DNA from: Hyaloperonospora brassicae
Lineage: Eukaryota > Oomycota > Peronosporomycetes > Peronosporales > Peronosporaceae
Direction: 5' to 3'
DNA: 64,000 nt
NCBI GenBank assembly: GCA_947650285.1
Contig: CANTFL010000204.1
Span: 171,501-235,500, forward strand
Shown: in pieces, positions 11,701-24,600 of the stretch
Position numbering within the stretch: position 1 is the first letter of the stretch
Layout of the letters: every line of letters begins with the position of its first letter
Translations under genes and position numbers: made by a program
Notes under the pieces: model-generated
The model's database searches: none
What the model was told of the DNA's origin: nothing
Seen by the model: the letters and a program-made list of their open reading frames with translations, nothing else

Positions 11701-14012
11701 GTTATAAATTTATTACATCACACTTCACTATGGGCGTTTTTAGTTGCTGGTCTTAAGAAATTTAATTCACCAAACGCTTCTCTTCCACGAGACGAAAATA
11801 TTAATTATCTTCACAAACTCTGCAAAGATGTAATGTATAAGTCCGTTTGACGCTTGGCAAATGAACGATAAAATATCACGTCCGCGTTGTCGTCTCAGGA
11901 CGACCTATTAATAATTTTTTCAAGCTAACAATCGATTCGCACAAAAGATAGACTCTTACACCTTAGACAAACTAAAAAGCATTGGCAGAGGAAATATTCT
12001 GAGCTGTCGAATGCGTAATATCAGACGAAGTTTAAACATGTAGCACATTCGTACAAATTTATTTCTAACCATCATGCAATGTTAAACTCTTCCATTATTT
12101 CCGTGGACGAGAAAAAGTACATAAGGGCCAATATATTCAGCCGCATGCATCACACAAGGTTACAGAAATACGAAAAATTATTACAAATTCTAAGACCGGT
12201 GCAGATCTCACTATAGAGGATTGTAATGCAATTTGATGATCATTTTCACTAAAGCTAGTCAGATTCTGTACCCACATACCGGCAAATAGTATTTAACTGC
12301 CTGTATACTAATTTATTTAAATGTTGTAGACCTATCCTTTTCAATCAATAAGATAACAAATGCCACTCTGGCTGCGTTAAATTTATCTATGTATTGTGGC
12401 CTATTAATGACCGTCAAAAGTTCACAACTTGATGTAATTTGCGTATCTCGATTCAAAAAAGTACTACATCTAGATATGCCACCGACGTCGCATACACCGT
12501 TAAACATCAATGTCGATCATGCAAGTTGTTTGCAACAGGTGAGGTAGAAGGAAATGTGGGGAGAGAGATTGGTGCGAGAATACAGGTTATTATAAAAAGA
12601 GCGGGACCCTTGACACATTAATTCCGCCGAAGATTGGATCAAGTTAGCCTTAGAAAGGAGCAGTCGGAGAAAGAGGGGAAGTAGTATACTTTGAGAGAAC
12701 ACATTTGGATGAATTTGACATGTATGTCGCCTCTTATGTACAAGCAAGAATATTCTTATGAGATTCCAGTGTATCGTGGACTTTGCGATGGATGAGTGGC
12801 CCCTGATATGTGTGTATGCGGTATCTTTGACACCAAGTAATCTTGTATGCATATTATATAGATATCTAGGTACTGTAATTTGCTGTCGTGAAAGCAATTT
12901 GCTATCTATGCTTAATCACAAAGTATAAATGTGTGTTTTATGGTCTACGAATGATCTGGCTCTTTACAGAAGTTTATATAGGTCCGAAGCGATGAGTGCC
13001 AGAATACATGATTAATGAATGAATTGGCTGTTCTCCTTCCGCCTATGTTTTGCGGACAAAGACATGTTATATTACAGCATGCGGGCATTGTACTGATGTC
13101 TAATCATATCACTTGTTTCCACAATTTTGACAGTGACAGCATCACGACTTTCCCAAATCTCCAAGCGCATTTGTTAGTGTGACGCTTTCGGCGTGTTATT
13201 TATATGCGCTGAATTCCGACAAAATGGGCCGCACAACAGCATAATAAGAGCACACAAAGTCTTTTACTTCACTTGTCGGGACGAATTCAGTCTAATCTGG
13301 TGGGGATATCTACTCGTTTCTAATGTTGCTTTACGACTTTGAAAGGTTGATGTGTTATGCGAACCCATTATTTCCAAGAGACTTACTTCAATCAATTTAG
13401 GATATCACACATCATTACGAAGAGTAACATGTGAATATGTCATTGTCGTATTTAAATCAGCAACTCATCATTAATTACAAAAGCAAATTTATATAATATA
13501 ACCACATAATCATATAAATTTCCTTAGGCTATATTATGCAATCTTAAGAAATTAATTTACATTTATACATATTAATAATATGCTACATACTTCTTTTCAA
13601 ACGCAAATTAGAGCAAGGCCGCTGCATTTCATTGATCCATTTTCTTGCCTAGTTATAGATATTCAAGTGTTTACACAAGAAACAGTATTGATATAGGTCT
13701 TTCAAGTACTAGAATATATGTTGCAATCGAGGGTAATTATCGGAATTGCATAAATAAGTTGAAGTAGATCATCATGTAAACATAATTTATATTATATGAT
13801 CGCTATATGCACGCGTTGGGTAGTGAGCGATCTCAATTTTTGACGCTCGTATAAAAATAATATTTGGTCAAAATCCTATCTGAAATTTTTCAAAAAATAT
13901 TTATTCTGGTTGAATGGCATGTCTTAGGTTCAAGCTATATAAAAGAAATATCTTTTGTGATATAGAGATTTGGTGGACAGGACCGATATACTTAGTTAAG
14001 CTGAGGAACCAG
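11701..14012. other. Unassigned DNA between inverted LTRs A and B
   Basis: AT-rich, no motif recognised. The largest open frame (12517-12897, minus, 126 codons) has no domain I can name; on the plus strand a short frame with YEIPVYRGLCDG overlaps it. Could be host spacer or a remnant of an element interior. Confidence 0.4.
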
Positions 14013-14990
14013 TGGTAGAATTTGTCGAGGTCGACGTCGAAGAATGAGAGATCGTCGAACTCGAGGTCATTCAAGTGGAGGTCGTTGAACTCAAGGTCGT
14101 CGAAGTGGATTTCGTTGAACTCAAGGTCGTCGAAGTAGATTTCGTCGAACTCGGTGTCGCCGAAATCAAGGTCGTCGAAGTGGAGATCGAAGTCGAAATT
14201 GTCGAAGTCGTCGAGAGAGAGGTCGTCGAAGTCGAGGTCGCCGTACTCGAGGTCATTAAATTGGAGGTCGTCGAACTCAAGGTCGTCGACGATAGAGCGT
14301 AGTGCAGAGCGCAAGGAGATCGACGAAGATCCATTACATTTAGAAGGCGTAAACGGAAGGAGAAGAACAGAGGATTTTTCAACGGTTTAGCGATAGGAAA
14401 AGAGGTAAAATAATACAGTGCAGAGTTTTTGAGTCCAAGACACGCGTAAACTTAAGGTAAGTCCCCGCGTGGGCTAGATTATGCCTGTCGTCGAACCTCG
14501 AGAGGCATAGCTTGTAGAGGTATCGACTGGTAGCGGCAAGAGTATAGGAAGGCCCGGGTTGGGCAGCGCTCGCTACTAGCGAAAGAAGGAGTCTCGTTGT
14601 CGACGAGCCGGTCAACCCGGTAAAGGTACCGGTATGAGTCTGGTCAAGTATCAAAACCGGTGGCCCGATAGACGAAAACGCTGAAGGTCTTGTCGATCGA
14701 CAAGCCGGTGGGCCTTAGCCGAGGGCATTGTAATTCTTCTAGTTGGGCGTACACTGCGCTTGGTGACCTGTCCAAACGTGTAGGCGTCGGCTTTTATCCT
14801 TTGGTGTGATGTTATAGGAAGATAGAGGTTTCAAGGCTGATGAGCTCCGGCAGGCCTCTCGAGGAATTGCTTGTATAGAATTGGTAAGGCGGGAGCCACA
14901 ACTGAACCACGAAGGGGCTAACTACTTAGGGATTTATCCCAACGTACCATCCCGTTGCGTCAATAACGTCCGGCGTTTGTTTGTTTGTAC
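14013..14990 (-). repeat. Gypsy-type LTR copy B, probable 5' LTR of Gypsy-1
   Basis: Reverse-complement relative to copies A, C and D: the array comes first (14.01-14.31 kb), then the core (14.39-14.98 kb). Diagnostic matches to A, read on the minus strand, include CGAGAGGCATAGCTTGTAGAG, CGAAAGAAGGAGTCTCG and GGGATTTATCCC. It begins TGGTAGAA, matching TGGTAAAA at the start of the 3' LTR of Gypsy-2, and ends near GTTTGTTTGTAC. This is the orientation expected for the 5' LTR of a plus-strand element of this family, and Gypsy-1 follows on its right. Confidence 0.78.
14025..14310. repeat. 15-bp tandem array in LTR B
   Basis: About 18 units of consensus AGGTCGTCGAACTCA. Because the period is a multiple of three, long open frames appear on both strands and encode pentameric peptides (DDLEF-like on minus, VEV-like on plus). 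These are by-products of the repeat, not genes. Confidence 0.9.
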
Positions 14991-17900
14991 CTTGAGGCTG
15001 TTATACTACAGAATTAAATTAGTAATGTAGCACACTTTTCTCTGCACCTACAGAGTTCGTGGTAAGTTGAGGCATAGGCCTACCCATTTTTGTTATTGAT
15101 AGCGTTACGGTATATTTCACCATCAATTATCGCCACATTATATATGTTAGTGTATAAGCTCCGCATTACGACCACAGAGCTTATACAATATGAACAAGTT
15201 CTATGAAAAATAACATTGGTTACGCGCCGCGTGAGGCTAATCTTGCTGTGGCCAAAATAAGTGCATAAACCATCAGCCTGAGTTAGTATACTTTACCATC
15301 TGTATATTGTGGGTCATACTAGGCCTCTAAAATAGTTCGGATAGACACTTGACTTATTAAAGGCAGTTTTCAGGGATCAATTTAAGATTTACCAAACCAT
15401 ACAAAATGATAATGACATTCAAAACGAACATAGATCGGCTTGATTCTTTGCTAGATGCGTCGCTAAAGCAGCAAATATTGTATTTAATTCAAATTGGATC
15501 GTGTGTAAGTCTCGATTGAAATTGACTCTGGCAGGTTAAAGAATGTCGCGATCGACATTTCGCGAACGTAGAATTTCACGCAACGGTTACTGGGGTGATC
15601 AGATAACATTCTCGGGCGATAGGTACTATGGATGATTTTATATAAGGCGATATGGAATACTAGGTCACGATCCTATTTCTTGATTCACAATCGATCGTTT
15701 CAACCAAATCTAAATATCTAGACGTGTGTAATGATACTCAATTACAGAAATAAATGATCTACAACATTTGAATGGTCATCAAGATACAAAGAAATAGTCA
15801 AGAGCTAGGGTAGACATGTTAAGTACAGAGAGATATGTTAATTCTTATAATCAGTTTGAAATGCAGTTTTAATATTATCGAACAGCGGGACCCGGGTAAG
15901 GAGCTCAAACATTGTTTAGATTATGTAAGATACACTTTTTTAAACGTAATATGATAATCGTGATCGAGAACATGCATTGAGTCCCGTGCGATACACTATC
16001 ATGCACCCAAGAATAGTTCGTGCGTCCGTTAACGAAAGGTTTGACACATAGAACTAGTGAGCGACCTGTAATAAGTTATCAGACGCGGTACTCTAAGTCG
16101 AGATAAAAAATATGCACAGTTAAGATTTTAATAAGTTAAGACTCAACCAATTTTGCATATTGTATGATTCACTGATTCAATTAGGTATCGACTTCTGACC
16201 AAAAAGAAGATTTAAGTCTTTAGCGACTATATTGAACAGCCTTGTGCCCCTAAAGCTTTTTCGCTTAATTTAGTGGTCACGCGGGTTGGGAACACTTGCG
16301 ACATACCACAACCGCGATCCGACACAATAAAACCATAATTATATTCTATGCAAGATAGCGAGACGTCTGAAGTGGTATGATGCAAGATAAGTAGATCCTA
16401 TCCAATAAGTATTGTAAAGTAAGACCGTAATCAGATTAACCCGTCTCATATTGTAATCATTCCTTTGATATCGGACATATCGAAGGAAAAACTCTGGTTG
16501 ATTTGATTCCTTTCATACGGAACCGTGCAGGGTCTTTGTCAATTTAATAAGTAACCAAGAATACAACAATTTATACTAACGCAACACGTCAATAAGGCAA
16601 AAAAAGCCTTTTATATACACCGGATTACCCGTCCATTGGTCATTTTTAAAGGCATACTCTAAAAAGTCGGGATCAGTACAGCAATGTGTAACTTCATCGG
16701 AATCCTAATTAGGTTGCAAATATGTTGATATGGTGTTCATACTCAATTTGCGTACATGTACACATTAACTGATCCAACTCATTTGAAAGTAACGTTAGCT
16801 AAAGCAATATAGAAGCCTTCACTGATATTTGGAGCACAAGACTGGGACACGAAATTAGGTCCTCACCACTCCCTCATCCTCTCATGAAAGCAGGGCGAAG
16901 GTCTCGTCCTAATGGACGTCTTTGACGTATAAAATGCCAATTAGGTCCAGGATTTAACAACTGTAATAAATCAACCAAGTCCAACCGATTAGATAACAAA
17001 AATTCTTCTCTAAATTTTTGGTTTACATATGTAAGAATTTATCAGGTGGTCTATAAGATACTGACCGGTGTTTTACGTAATTCGGCCGTGCACGGCTGAA
17101 CTTGACGAGTGGGCTTAATTTAACAAATCGACGAATCACGACAAGTCAACCTAAATTTACGAGCCGACAAAACTAGAACGAATACTTTTTACAGGAGGAT
17201 TCAGGATAGATCTACGCGTCACCCAAACTCGACGATTTGGTCAGTCTTAGGAAATCGATATAATCGAATGAAAGATTTCAGCGGAAGTGCGCGAATCTTC
17301 ATTAATCAAATTCGAAGTTTGGATTAAATTTTTAAAGAAAGAGTAGGAGGCTCCAACTTAGCTCTTATTGATTGAGAGTATGTGATAATGCATACAGAAA
17401 ATCTTTATATGAGAGAAATATACACATGCACTTCACACAAAGTTCTCTCGCGAGATGAGTTATGCCTGCTGCAAAGCTGCTACATGCATATGTTGTTCAA
17501 GGTTTAGGCTAGCAGATATGAGCCTTATGTCGATATAGTGAAACTTGACACGTACTAACGATCAGTCTTACCAAGCGACAATGTGATTCACCCAATATCC
17601 GACACGATTCATAATTGTATATTGACAAGATAATGAGTCTCATTCGAGGTCACTGCATATCTCTTAGTCGGGTGTATGATGCACCATGTTCCTATACTCC
17701 ACGTAATTACCCAAATTTTGGTATTTGGCTATAAGCCAAAGGAGGTAAAAGGTTTAGAAGCTGACGGGATCGAGAAAAATTATAAGAATATATTTGCTAG
17801 GTTTCTATTTGGTGAAAGCTCAAAATTGAATCGAAGGGGCGAAACGCAAGGGAATCTAGAAATATATGAACGCAACAGATCAACTCGATAACATTATTCT

Positions 17901-20700
17901 CCGACTCAAATTGATGACTTCGAAGTGTCGGTGCATTTATGGTTCGTTCTTACAAATTGTACTAGCTACTTTTTACAATTGGTGCAACAACCTGAGAATT
18001 TTGAGTAAGCGATTGTTAAAAAGGTACATTGCATTTATATATGTAGGAGGTATTCCGTAAAGAATAAGCAATAGTCATGATTTTATCATCAGCTAAGAGC
18101 TTTTTATAAGCCTGATTAGTTAATTGATAGCAAAGGACATGGATGTGGGCGGAAGAAGAAGTGCTTATGAATTAAAATTCGACGATTCCGAACGGATGAC
18201 TTGTAAGTGGGCAAATTTTAAACTAGCCAATTACAACAGGGTCAAATTAGCCGAGGAAGGATAGTAGAAGCGTGTGCTACATGAGGGAAGTGTCAGATAC
18301 GCACAAGTAGTGGAAGTGAGCTACTCATAGCGTTATAGGTTTTTGGGAAAGCCAACCAAGGGAAGGGTGATGATTAAAAACTATTGATTGACAGAGGCTT
18401 TAAACTCTCAAAACGATCTCTACGCTAGAAGCGACCTGACATCTTCATCAAATAGACAAAGAGGTGGAGAAGAGTACGTTAATGTGTCAGTCTGACATTG
18501 ATTGTTCAACATAAGTCATATGTTTGGAGTTCAGCATCGTGTTAAACAGAAGCTACTTAACCGATTTGAGCATTTGTATACTCTCGATTTACACTGTCTG
18601 TCTCTTGCGTGCGACGAAGTTCAAGTGTAAGACTGAGCAATGCCTCAATCAGGCGAAGATAATATTCTACCTGCATCTAGTCATTAAGAGATAAAGAAAC
18701 GTGGGGCAAAACTAAGAAGCGAATGTGAGGGAATCTTAAATCCTAAGTATGACCAGACGATCAGCAACCCATCGTAGGTGACACTGTGATTGGACAAAAA
18801 GAAGCGATACCATCATGTTTCGAGTCAAAAATTTTGTGAATGAGAGCATTCTTATACAAGTGTGCAAAACAAAAATTGATGAAATAAAACATGAAAGTTT
18901 TTTTGCAATTTAAAGGATCGCCGTATGTCGAGCATTTTATTTGGGGACCTAGGAAAAGTCACCACTAACGAGGAGGCACCATCTTCAGTGGACAATAATG
19001 ATGCTTTCTCGTTCTTTGACGAAGATGTGGACGACTAGATTCGAAAACATCGAGCAAACAACTCGACGAACGAATCCAATTGCCAATTAAGAGCCAAATT
19101 TCGGAAATTAGAAGAGGTCAAAAGACCGAAAACACACGCACCAACTTTTAGACAATGTAGCTTAATATAAATGGATGCTATGCCACCTTAAAGCTCCGCA
19201 GAATGGATAAAGCTGTAAACTCAAATAGACGATAGGAATGTGCAAACATGAGAATGACTCGTGCTTATTAAATTTTAATCAGTCTGATTCAGGCAGCTAG
19301 AAGCTCGTACAGACTGTTGTGGAAAAAGATAGAACGAAATAGAAGCTACTTCGCAAGGCGTATCTGTAACACTACCGTATGCAGTCCGATTGATCCGCAA
19401 AGGATCAATACTATTTTTGCAAGAGCCAGGCGTCAGAGCATGTGTGCGACTGCCTATCTCGACTCAATACATACGCGCGATTAGCACAAATACAGTAGGA
19501 AAATGGCGGAGCTGATACCGAAGATCATCTTAAACAATTCTAGCTCTGCTCCTCGAATGAAGACCGAAGAAACTTACTCGACCCACAACGGCTAATGTTA
19601 TCCATCGAGTTAAACAGACAATCGGCCGTCCGCATCTTGGTGAGAATTGAAAAAAGCAACGAGACCGAATAAGTAAGGGTTGGCCGTCAATTCATCGTCG
19701 TTATGGCTTCCAAATTCGTCGGGTAAAGGACAGTCAAAATGACATCGATCATCGATTGTAAGTTTACCGACACCGTAAAGGTGAATATTTGACCATTATA
19801 GTAGGCGCAAAGAACATCTACTCGTCGGAAGAGAAGACAAACCGCGACATAAAGAACGTTATGAGCGACATAACGCAAACCCAAATCACCACGTGATTCT
19901 AGCCATAGGCATTACACGCGACTTAAAGGAAGACTAAAAGGACTTGTCGCCCATTGTTACACACGGAGCGAAGGGAGCGACTAAGATTATTCTAGCAATA
20001 CAAGTTTGAATCAGGCTCAGACTACATCGAGACAGGAGGAGAAGTGAACAGAACGCCGCTTTTCAACGATCTAACTAGGTCAATGCGTAACAGTGCTAAT
20101 TCCTCATAAAGCGCTACCATAACAACTAATCGGAATATCCGATCTGATTTTAATTAGCAAGATAGCTGGCACGTTCGGCCTGACAGCTCTGGAGAACGAC
20201 GAATTCTCGAACCCTTTGTAGCTTGTGGAGCAGCATGTCATGATAAATATTTCCATAGGCGTTTAAGCACTTTTGAATCAACTTTACGAGGCGGAAAGTA
20301 TATCGCGAGCTATATATTCGCTTGTAGAAGCTTACTAATTTTGTCCAGGCGTCAGTGGATAAGTCGACAATCCTCATGACCTCCAAAACGTTTATTTATC
20401 CAGCCAAACAATCTAGCAAGCTCGCCAATTAGTCTGGGTCGAATGCCAACAAGCGTCCACCATCAGCCAAACCAGCAGTAGAAGCAAACTATGTGTTTGC
20501 TTTCGTTTGTGAAGCACAACGGCGCGACGGGACGAATCTATAGGCAAAATCAAGCTCTCACATTGACATTCAGATAGGATGGTGGGATGCTATCGGAGAA
20601 GAAACCACAATCAATAAGAAGGAAGGGCCATATATCGCGCGATCGTAGGTTTGAATCACTCATATATAATTTCTATTCTAGAAGAGTGTGGGATGGTGAT
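14991..20700 (+). pseudogene. Gypsy-1 leader and presumed gag, barely recognisable
   Basis: Up to about 17.6 kb nothing is recognisable. From about 18.13 kb the plus strand is more coding-like: acidic and basic stretches (MDVGGRRSAYELKFDD near 18140; FFDEDVDD then IRKHRANNS near 19015-19060; KLEEVKRPKTHAPTF near 19105). Position directly before the protease and the charged composition suggest gag, but no zinc knuckle could be confirmed. Frames change often. Confidence 0.35.
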
Positions 20701-20775
20701 CGTCCAGGACCGGCTAGTACTTCTGGGAGCTTGCCATAAAGATATAAGTAAAGAATTTCAACACCAAACACACCC

Positions 20776-21125
20776 AAGTATTGCTAGACACAAGCGAATT
20801 TGCTTGCATTCATAAAAGCGTTCGGTCACAAATCTCGACTATAACTAACAGTCAGTAGCGATATATAAATAGACGTGCAAGGAATGGTACAATAGAGAAT
20901 TGTTACTACGTCGCGAGCCGTATTCAAGGTTGACCTGGACCGGAAGTGGAGTTTGAGGTTAAAGTTTAGATTATGCCGTTTCTCGCTTGAGTCGACCTTA
21001 TCTTAGGAAAAAATTGTGATACATACCGGATATAACCAGACCTCTTCAACGCGACCGCGAAACTACCAGACGAGATTGCAATCCCACTCTTCGATTCGTC
21101 GAGGACATAAGACGAACTTGAGCAT
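20776..21125 (+). pseudogene. pol: Gypsy-1 retropepsin
   Basis: The active-site motif reads VLLDTSEFA (GAC at 20787-20789), where related elements have LLDTGA. It is followed by the typical C-terminal block VDLILG (20991-21008) and DLFNATAKLPDEIAIPL (from 21039). Three stops lie between. The product would process the Gag-Pol polyprotein. The same blocks occur in Gypsy-2 at 42.6-43.1 kb, which supports both calls. Confidence 0.85.
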
Positions 21126-22450
21126 GGTAACGATGGGATATGAGGACCACTCGATCAGGTTTTTTTAAATGGAATCGATTTACCAAATCAAGTCGTAAAG
21201 CCATCCCAACGCTTTAACTCACAAATTCTGGGTAAGAAATATTTTAAATATTTAACTTACGGTCGTATCTAGGAAGGATCGGCGAGCAATGAACATGCGG
21301 CTAACAAATATGTCGTCAAAGGTCGAGGTATGTCATGTAAATTTCACAATTATCCTTAAACTTCTTACTGAGGGGTGTGCCAAAAGTCGAATCTTACTTC
21401 GGGCCAATTTAGAAAACCACTTTGATTAGAAGGTTCTTGCGTGTGAATGTAACTTGAAAAATATACAAAAAAATTGACAAACACATTGTGGAATATTACG
21501 TCAACCATTTGCATTTGATTGATCAACGTATCAACGATCTAACGACATCCTTCATAAGCTGAAGACAAACAAATATGATTTATTCCGCCTGATACCAAGA
21601 ACGATTGAGTAAAATTAAATAATCTAATTGACATGGCGGGATATCACACCCACCTATTAGCCTTGAAGATAGAGACAATTTAAGATGTCGATCCATTTTT
21701 TACAACAGAAGCGGCAAAGACAAAGATAGACGATGTGGTATAAGTTAGAGCATGCGCAGTTTCAGAACCTGGTGGAAACTCAACAAATTGTAAGATGACC
21801 TCGTCTCAACCCGACGAGCTTGAACTCTTGACTCAACTGGACTCGTGCAACTTCGAGAACCGGAACTGATACGACCTCGGCGTACCCAATATGCCATGCA
21901 TTTTTTTGCAAGTTATAGACAACAGATTTAAAGTGACGAACAGGACTCGACAAGTCCAGTACAGCAGGCAAAAATTCTAGACAAGACGGACTGGGGCTAT
22001 CTCTTGTCATCCAGTGCTCTTTCAAGCCGTTGGACAACCGCAAAATAGATTGACGCTGAATCTGGCTATATTAAGGTCACAAGCGGATGCTATCACCGGA
22101 GTATAGGAACTCGACCGCATTGAATCTGCGCATCAACTAGCTTTTCTACCAGACACGCGATGCTGTCATTAACAGCTTTAGATTATCAGGATGCAAATGT
22201 TTGATCGTCAGCTCACGATGATAATTAATGCTACAGATCGATTCTGGTGCTAAAGCCACATGCATGAATCAATACTGCAAGTGGCAATCCACTTCCAGAA
22301 CCGGTTACACGACGTGATGTGTGGTATATATGTCATAATACACGAATCGATCTAGAAAACTGCTCGACTCGAACTGCGCAACATTTAGCAAAGATTTTTG
22401 AACTCCCAAAAATCTTGTTCGACGCCCGACTAATTTTGTTTTCGACGTAT
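21126..22450 (+). pseudogene. pol: Gypsy-1 protease-RT linker and RT start
   Basis: Linker between protease and RT. Most of it is not alignable by eye; ESAHQLAFLPDTR near 22120 corresponds to the conserved linker just before RT in this family as I recall it. A minus-strand open frame at 21780-22043 overlaps and is considered a shadow. Confidence 0.5.
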
Positions 22451-23365
22451 ATGTAAATCGCCTTTGCTCAAGTTCCGTAAAATATGGATTGGCATCCGCT
22501 TATGCTATGATTTACAAGATAGTGAATGCAGTGACAGCAGGCATGAAATTTTCCATGCCCAAGGTGAATGTTTTAATGGCAAACTTCAACGGTTCAAAAG
22601 AGTTCGCTCGCTTTATGCTGCAATCAAATTTTGGCAGTGAGGGTGGTGCACTATATATAATATATTTGCCAATGCATGTGTTATTGACACATTGAATGGG
22701 TATAATGCTATTCGTGCTCAGAAATTCGCCATGAGTTATCAGCGTCTTATCGATAACACCCTGGGAAGGCAGTTACAGGTAATGACGATAGGTAAAATTA
22801 TTAGTTACAATGCCTGGAGGAGAAATGAAAGGAAACAGTGTCGAGTACACATAATGACCGGACTGCTCAAGGATGTTAATACTACACATATGGCATGTAT
22901 GAACGACGCTTAATACCACTCTATTAAGATTTTGTATCTGTTGCATCGTCTAAAGACGACCCTAACTTTGATATAATTTGTACAGGCAATGTTGACTATA
23001 TATTGCTGAACCCGGTATTTAAACGCCGACCATTCGTGGATTATATTTGCTCTGGTGGTCGCAGTTACGATGAGTGCCTAGATACTATCTACCGACTAAA
23101 AGAACTAATATATCAGTATCGGATCAGCGGCAATTATACGAAGAGGAAATTTGTGAATCCCGAAGGTGGCTTCTTCACGCATAAAGTGGGCTCTCCGGGC
23201 ATCTCGTTTCGTCCTTCATTGTTAGCAGCCATCGAAGATCTCCTATTCTTAAAATTATGGATAGATATTCAAGCTTTCTTAGGTGCATTCATGAACATAG
23301 ATAGTTGATTCAAACATCGCTATTTATACCGCCATTTTCTATTGTAGTCCTCAACGATAAGGACT
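22450..23365 (+). pseudogene. pol: Gypsy-1 reverse transcriptase
   Basis: RT palm/fingers followed across three frames: YKIVNAVTAGMKFSMP (22.5 kb, the NAVT...MP block), SYQRLIDNTL (22.74 kb, the conserved IYQR.IDNAL block), then RRPFVDYICSGG at 23027-23056, DECLDTIYRL, and IQAFLGAFMN near 23270 (the LGA block at the RT/RNase H border). The catalytic box is FVDY rather than FVDD, so the last catalytic Asp is lost. The 117-codon stretch 22.96-23.31 kb is open and could be mistaken for a gene of its own. Confidence 0.85.
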
Positions 23366-24600
23366 ACAATTAACTTACAATTCTTACAGTTGCACACGAC
23401 TCATTTACATTTCTCTAGCTAAAAAAATTGCTGTATTCTATATGTTGCGTCATGTTGGTCTGACGTAAGATAACAATTAAATATTGTTTGCAACTGAGTG
23501 TGTAATGAGTAGCACCATATTGCGGCACCATGACGACCATATTCACTCATAAGATTTTGCGGCCGTGTGTTAGAAGAAACCGATGCTTAAAACCAGATCC
23601 AAACAACAAACGTTAACATTGTTGCCATTATGTAAAATCACCCACAATACTTGCTAATATGTATTTAAGTGTAATATAAACACCTTTTTTTGAATATATA
23701 CAGGTGAGTAAAGGCACTTTTACGCACTCGATAGTATTGTAACATCGAAATCTCTGTGCGGACGCGTCGTTCGTTTCAGTATTTTGTAATCACCGTTTCA
23801 TATGAAAATATAATAAGTGAGATAGCGAAATGTCGACTCCATTATTTGTTACAAGCTTCATTCACACCATCATTAGAATTCGACGAATCATTCGGTAACA
23901 TTACGCCTTCAATGCCTGAATCAGCGATTGACAGAGTACTCCGAATTACTCTCCGCACGCAATTCTTACACATTATTTGACAATTTCTCGCTTTTTCTCA
24001 TGGAGGACCCGCACAAGCAAATAAGCACGGCGATTTGATCGTTTGTGCATCGAGATTTTAGATTGTTTCAAAAAACAATTGTTATAGCTAGTATGCACAC
24101 TTGGATTCGACGACATTGGGCCTTTGATATTACGTTGACATTAAATTTAAGGCGCACACGTGAATATCGGAAAAATCGTTCCTAGCCAAACCTTTAAGGG
24201 CATCGCCCGGCGCGGAATACCAAAAGCTATGAGGTCGGTTTAATGCAGAAGGGAGACCTTTCAAATTAAGATTGTTACGTATGCGTATTTGACGTAAAGC
24301 TATACTGTCTCGGCATACACGATGAATGCAAACATGAATTAGAAATACATGCAAACAATCATACATAACAGCATACTTTTTTGTGTCGTGCGGAATTTTG
24401 CATGATCGAGGAGCTGCATGATTAAATAATAAAGACAGAATATGGAGCAGACCTACACAGCTCTGAAGTCAGTGAAAGACTTAGCGCTCTACGAGCAACT
24501 CTGGTTAAAGAACCAAACTTAAAGTGTTAATAAGCTTTAATATTTTACATTTTCTGTTTCGAAGGACCGACCGATTCATAGAATCACAGCACAGAGTGCA
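23366..24600 (+). pseudogene. pol: Gypsy-1 RNase H region
   Basis: IRFCGRVLEETDA near 23550 is the RNase H/connection block matching the expected VRFCGR. LLQASFTPSLEFDESFGNITP (23.85-23.91 kb) equals LLRASFTVDFDESL in Gypsy-2. VTYAYLT then SYTVSAYTMNANMN near 24270-24330 corresponds to AANAYLSATTANPEEY of Gypsy-2, although the acidic residue expected there is not seen. Interrupted by many stops. Confidence 0.7.

Noticed and set aside
12517..12897. 126-codon minus-strand frame between LTRs A and B.
   Set aside because: No motif, unusual composition, and no support from context; kept only as a note in the spacer entry.
13901..14390. Overlapping open frames on both strands encoding pentapeptide-like DDLEF/VEV repeats.
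   Set aside because: They follow from a 15-bp tandem array, which keeps all frames open; the array also occurs in non-coding LTR copies with other units.
17095..17245. CGACGA/CGACAAG words suggesting another 15-bp array and LTR.
   Set aside because: Spacing is irregular and no LTR core lies beside it.
22489..23308. Initially taken for an unknown host or viral gene.
   Set aside because: Block order NAVT..MP, YQR.IDN, FVD.IC.GG and FLGA identifies Gypsy reverse transcriptase.
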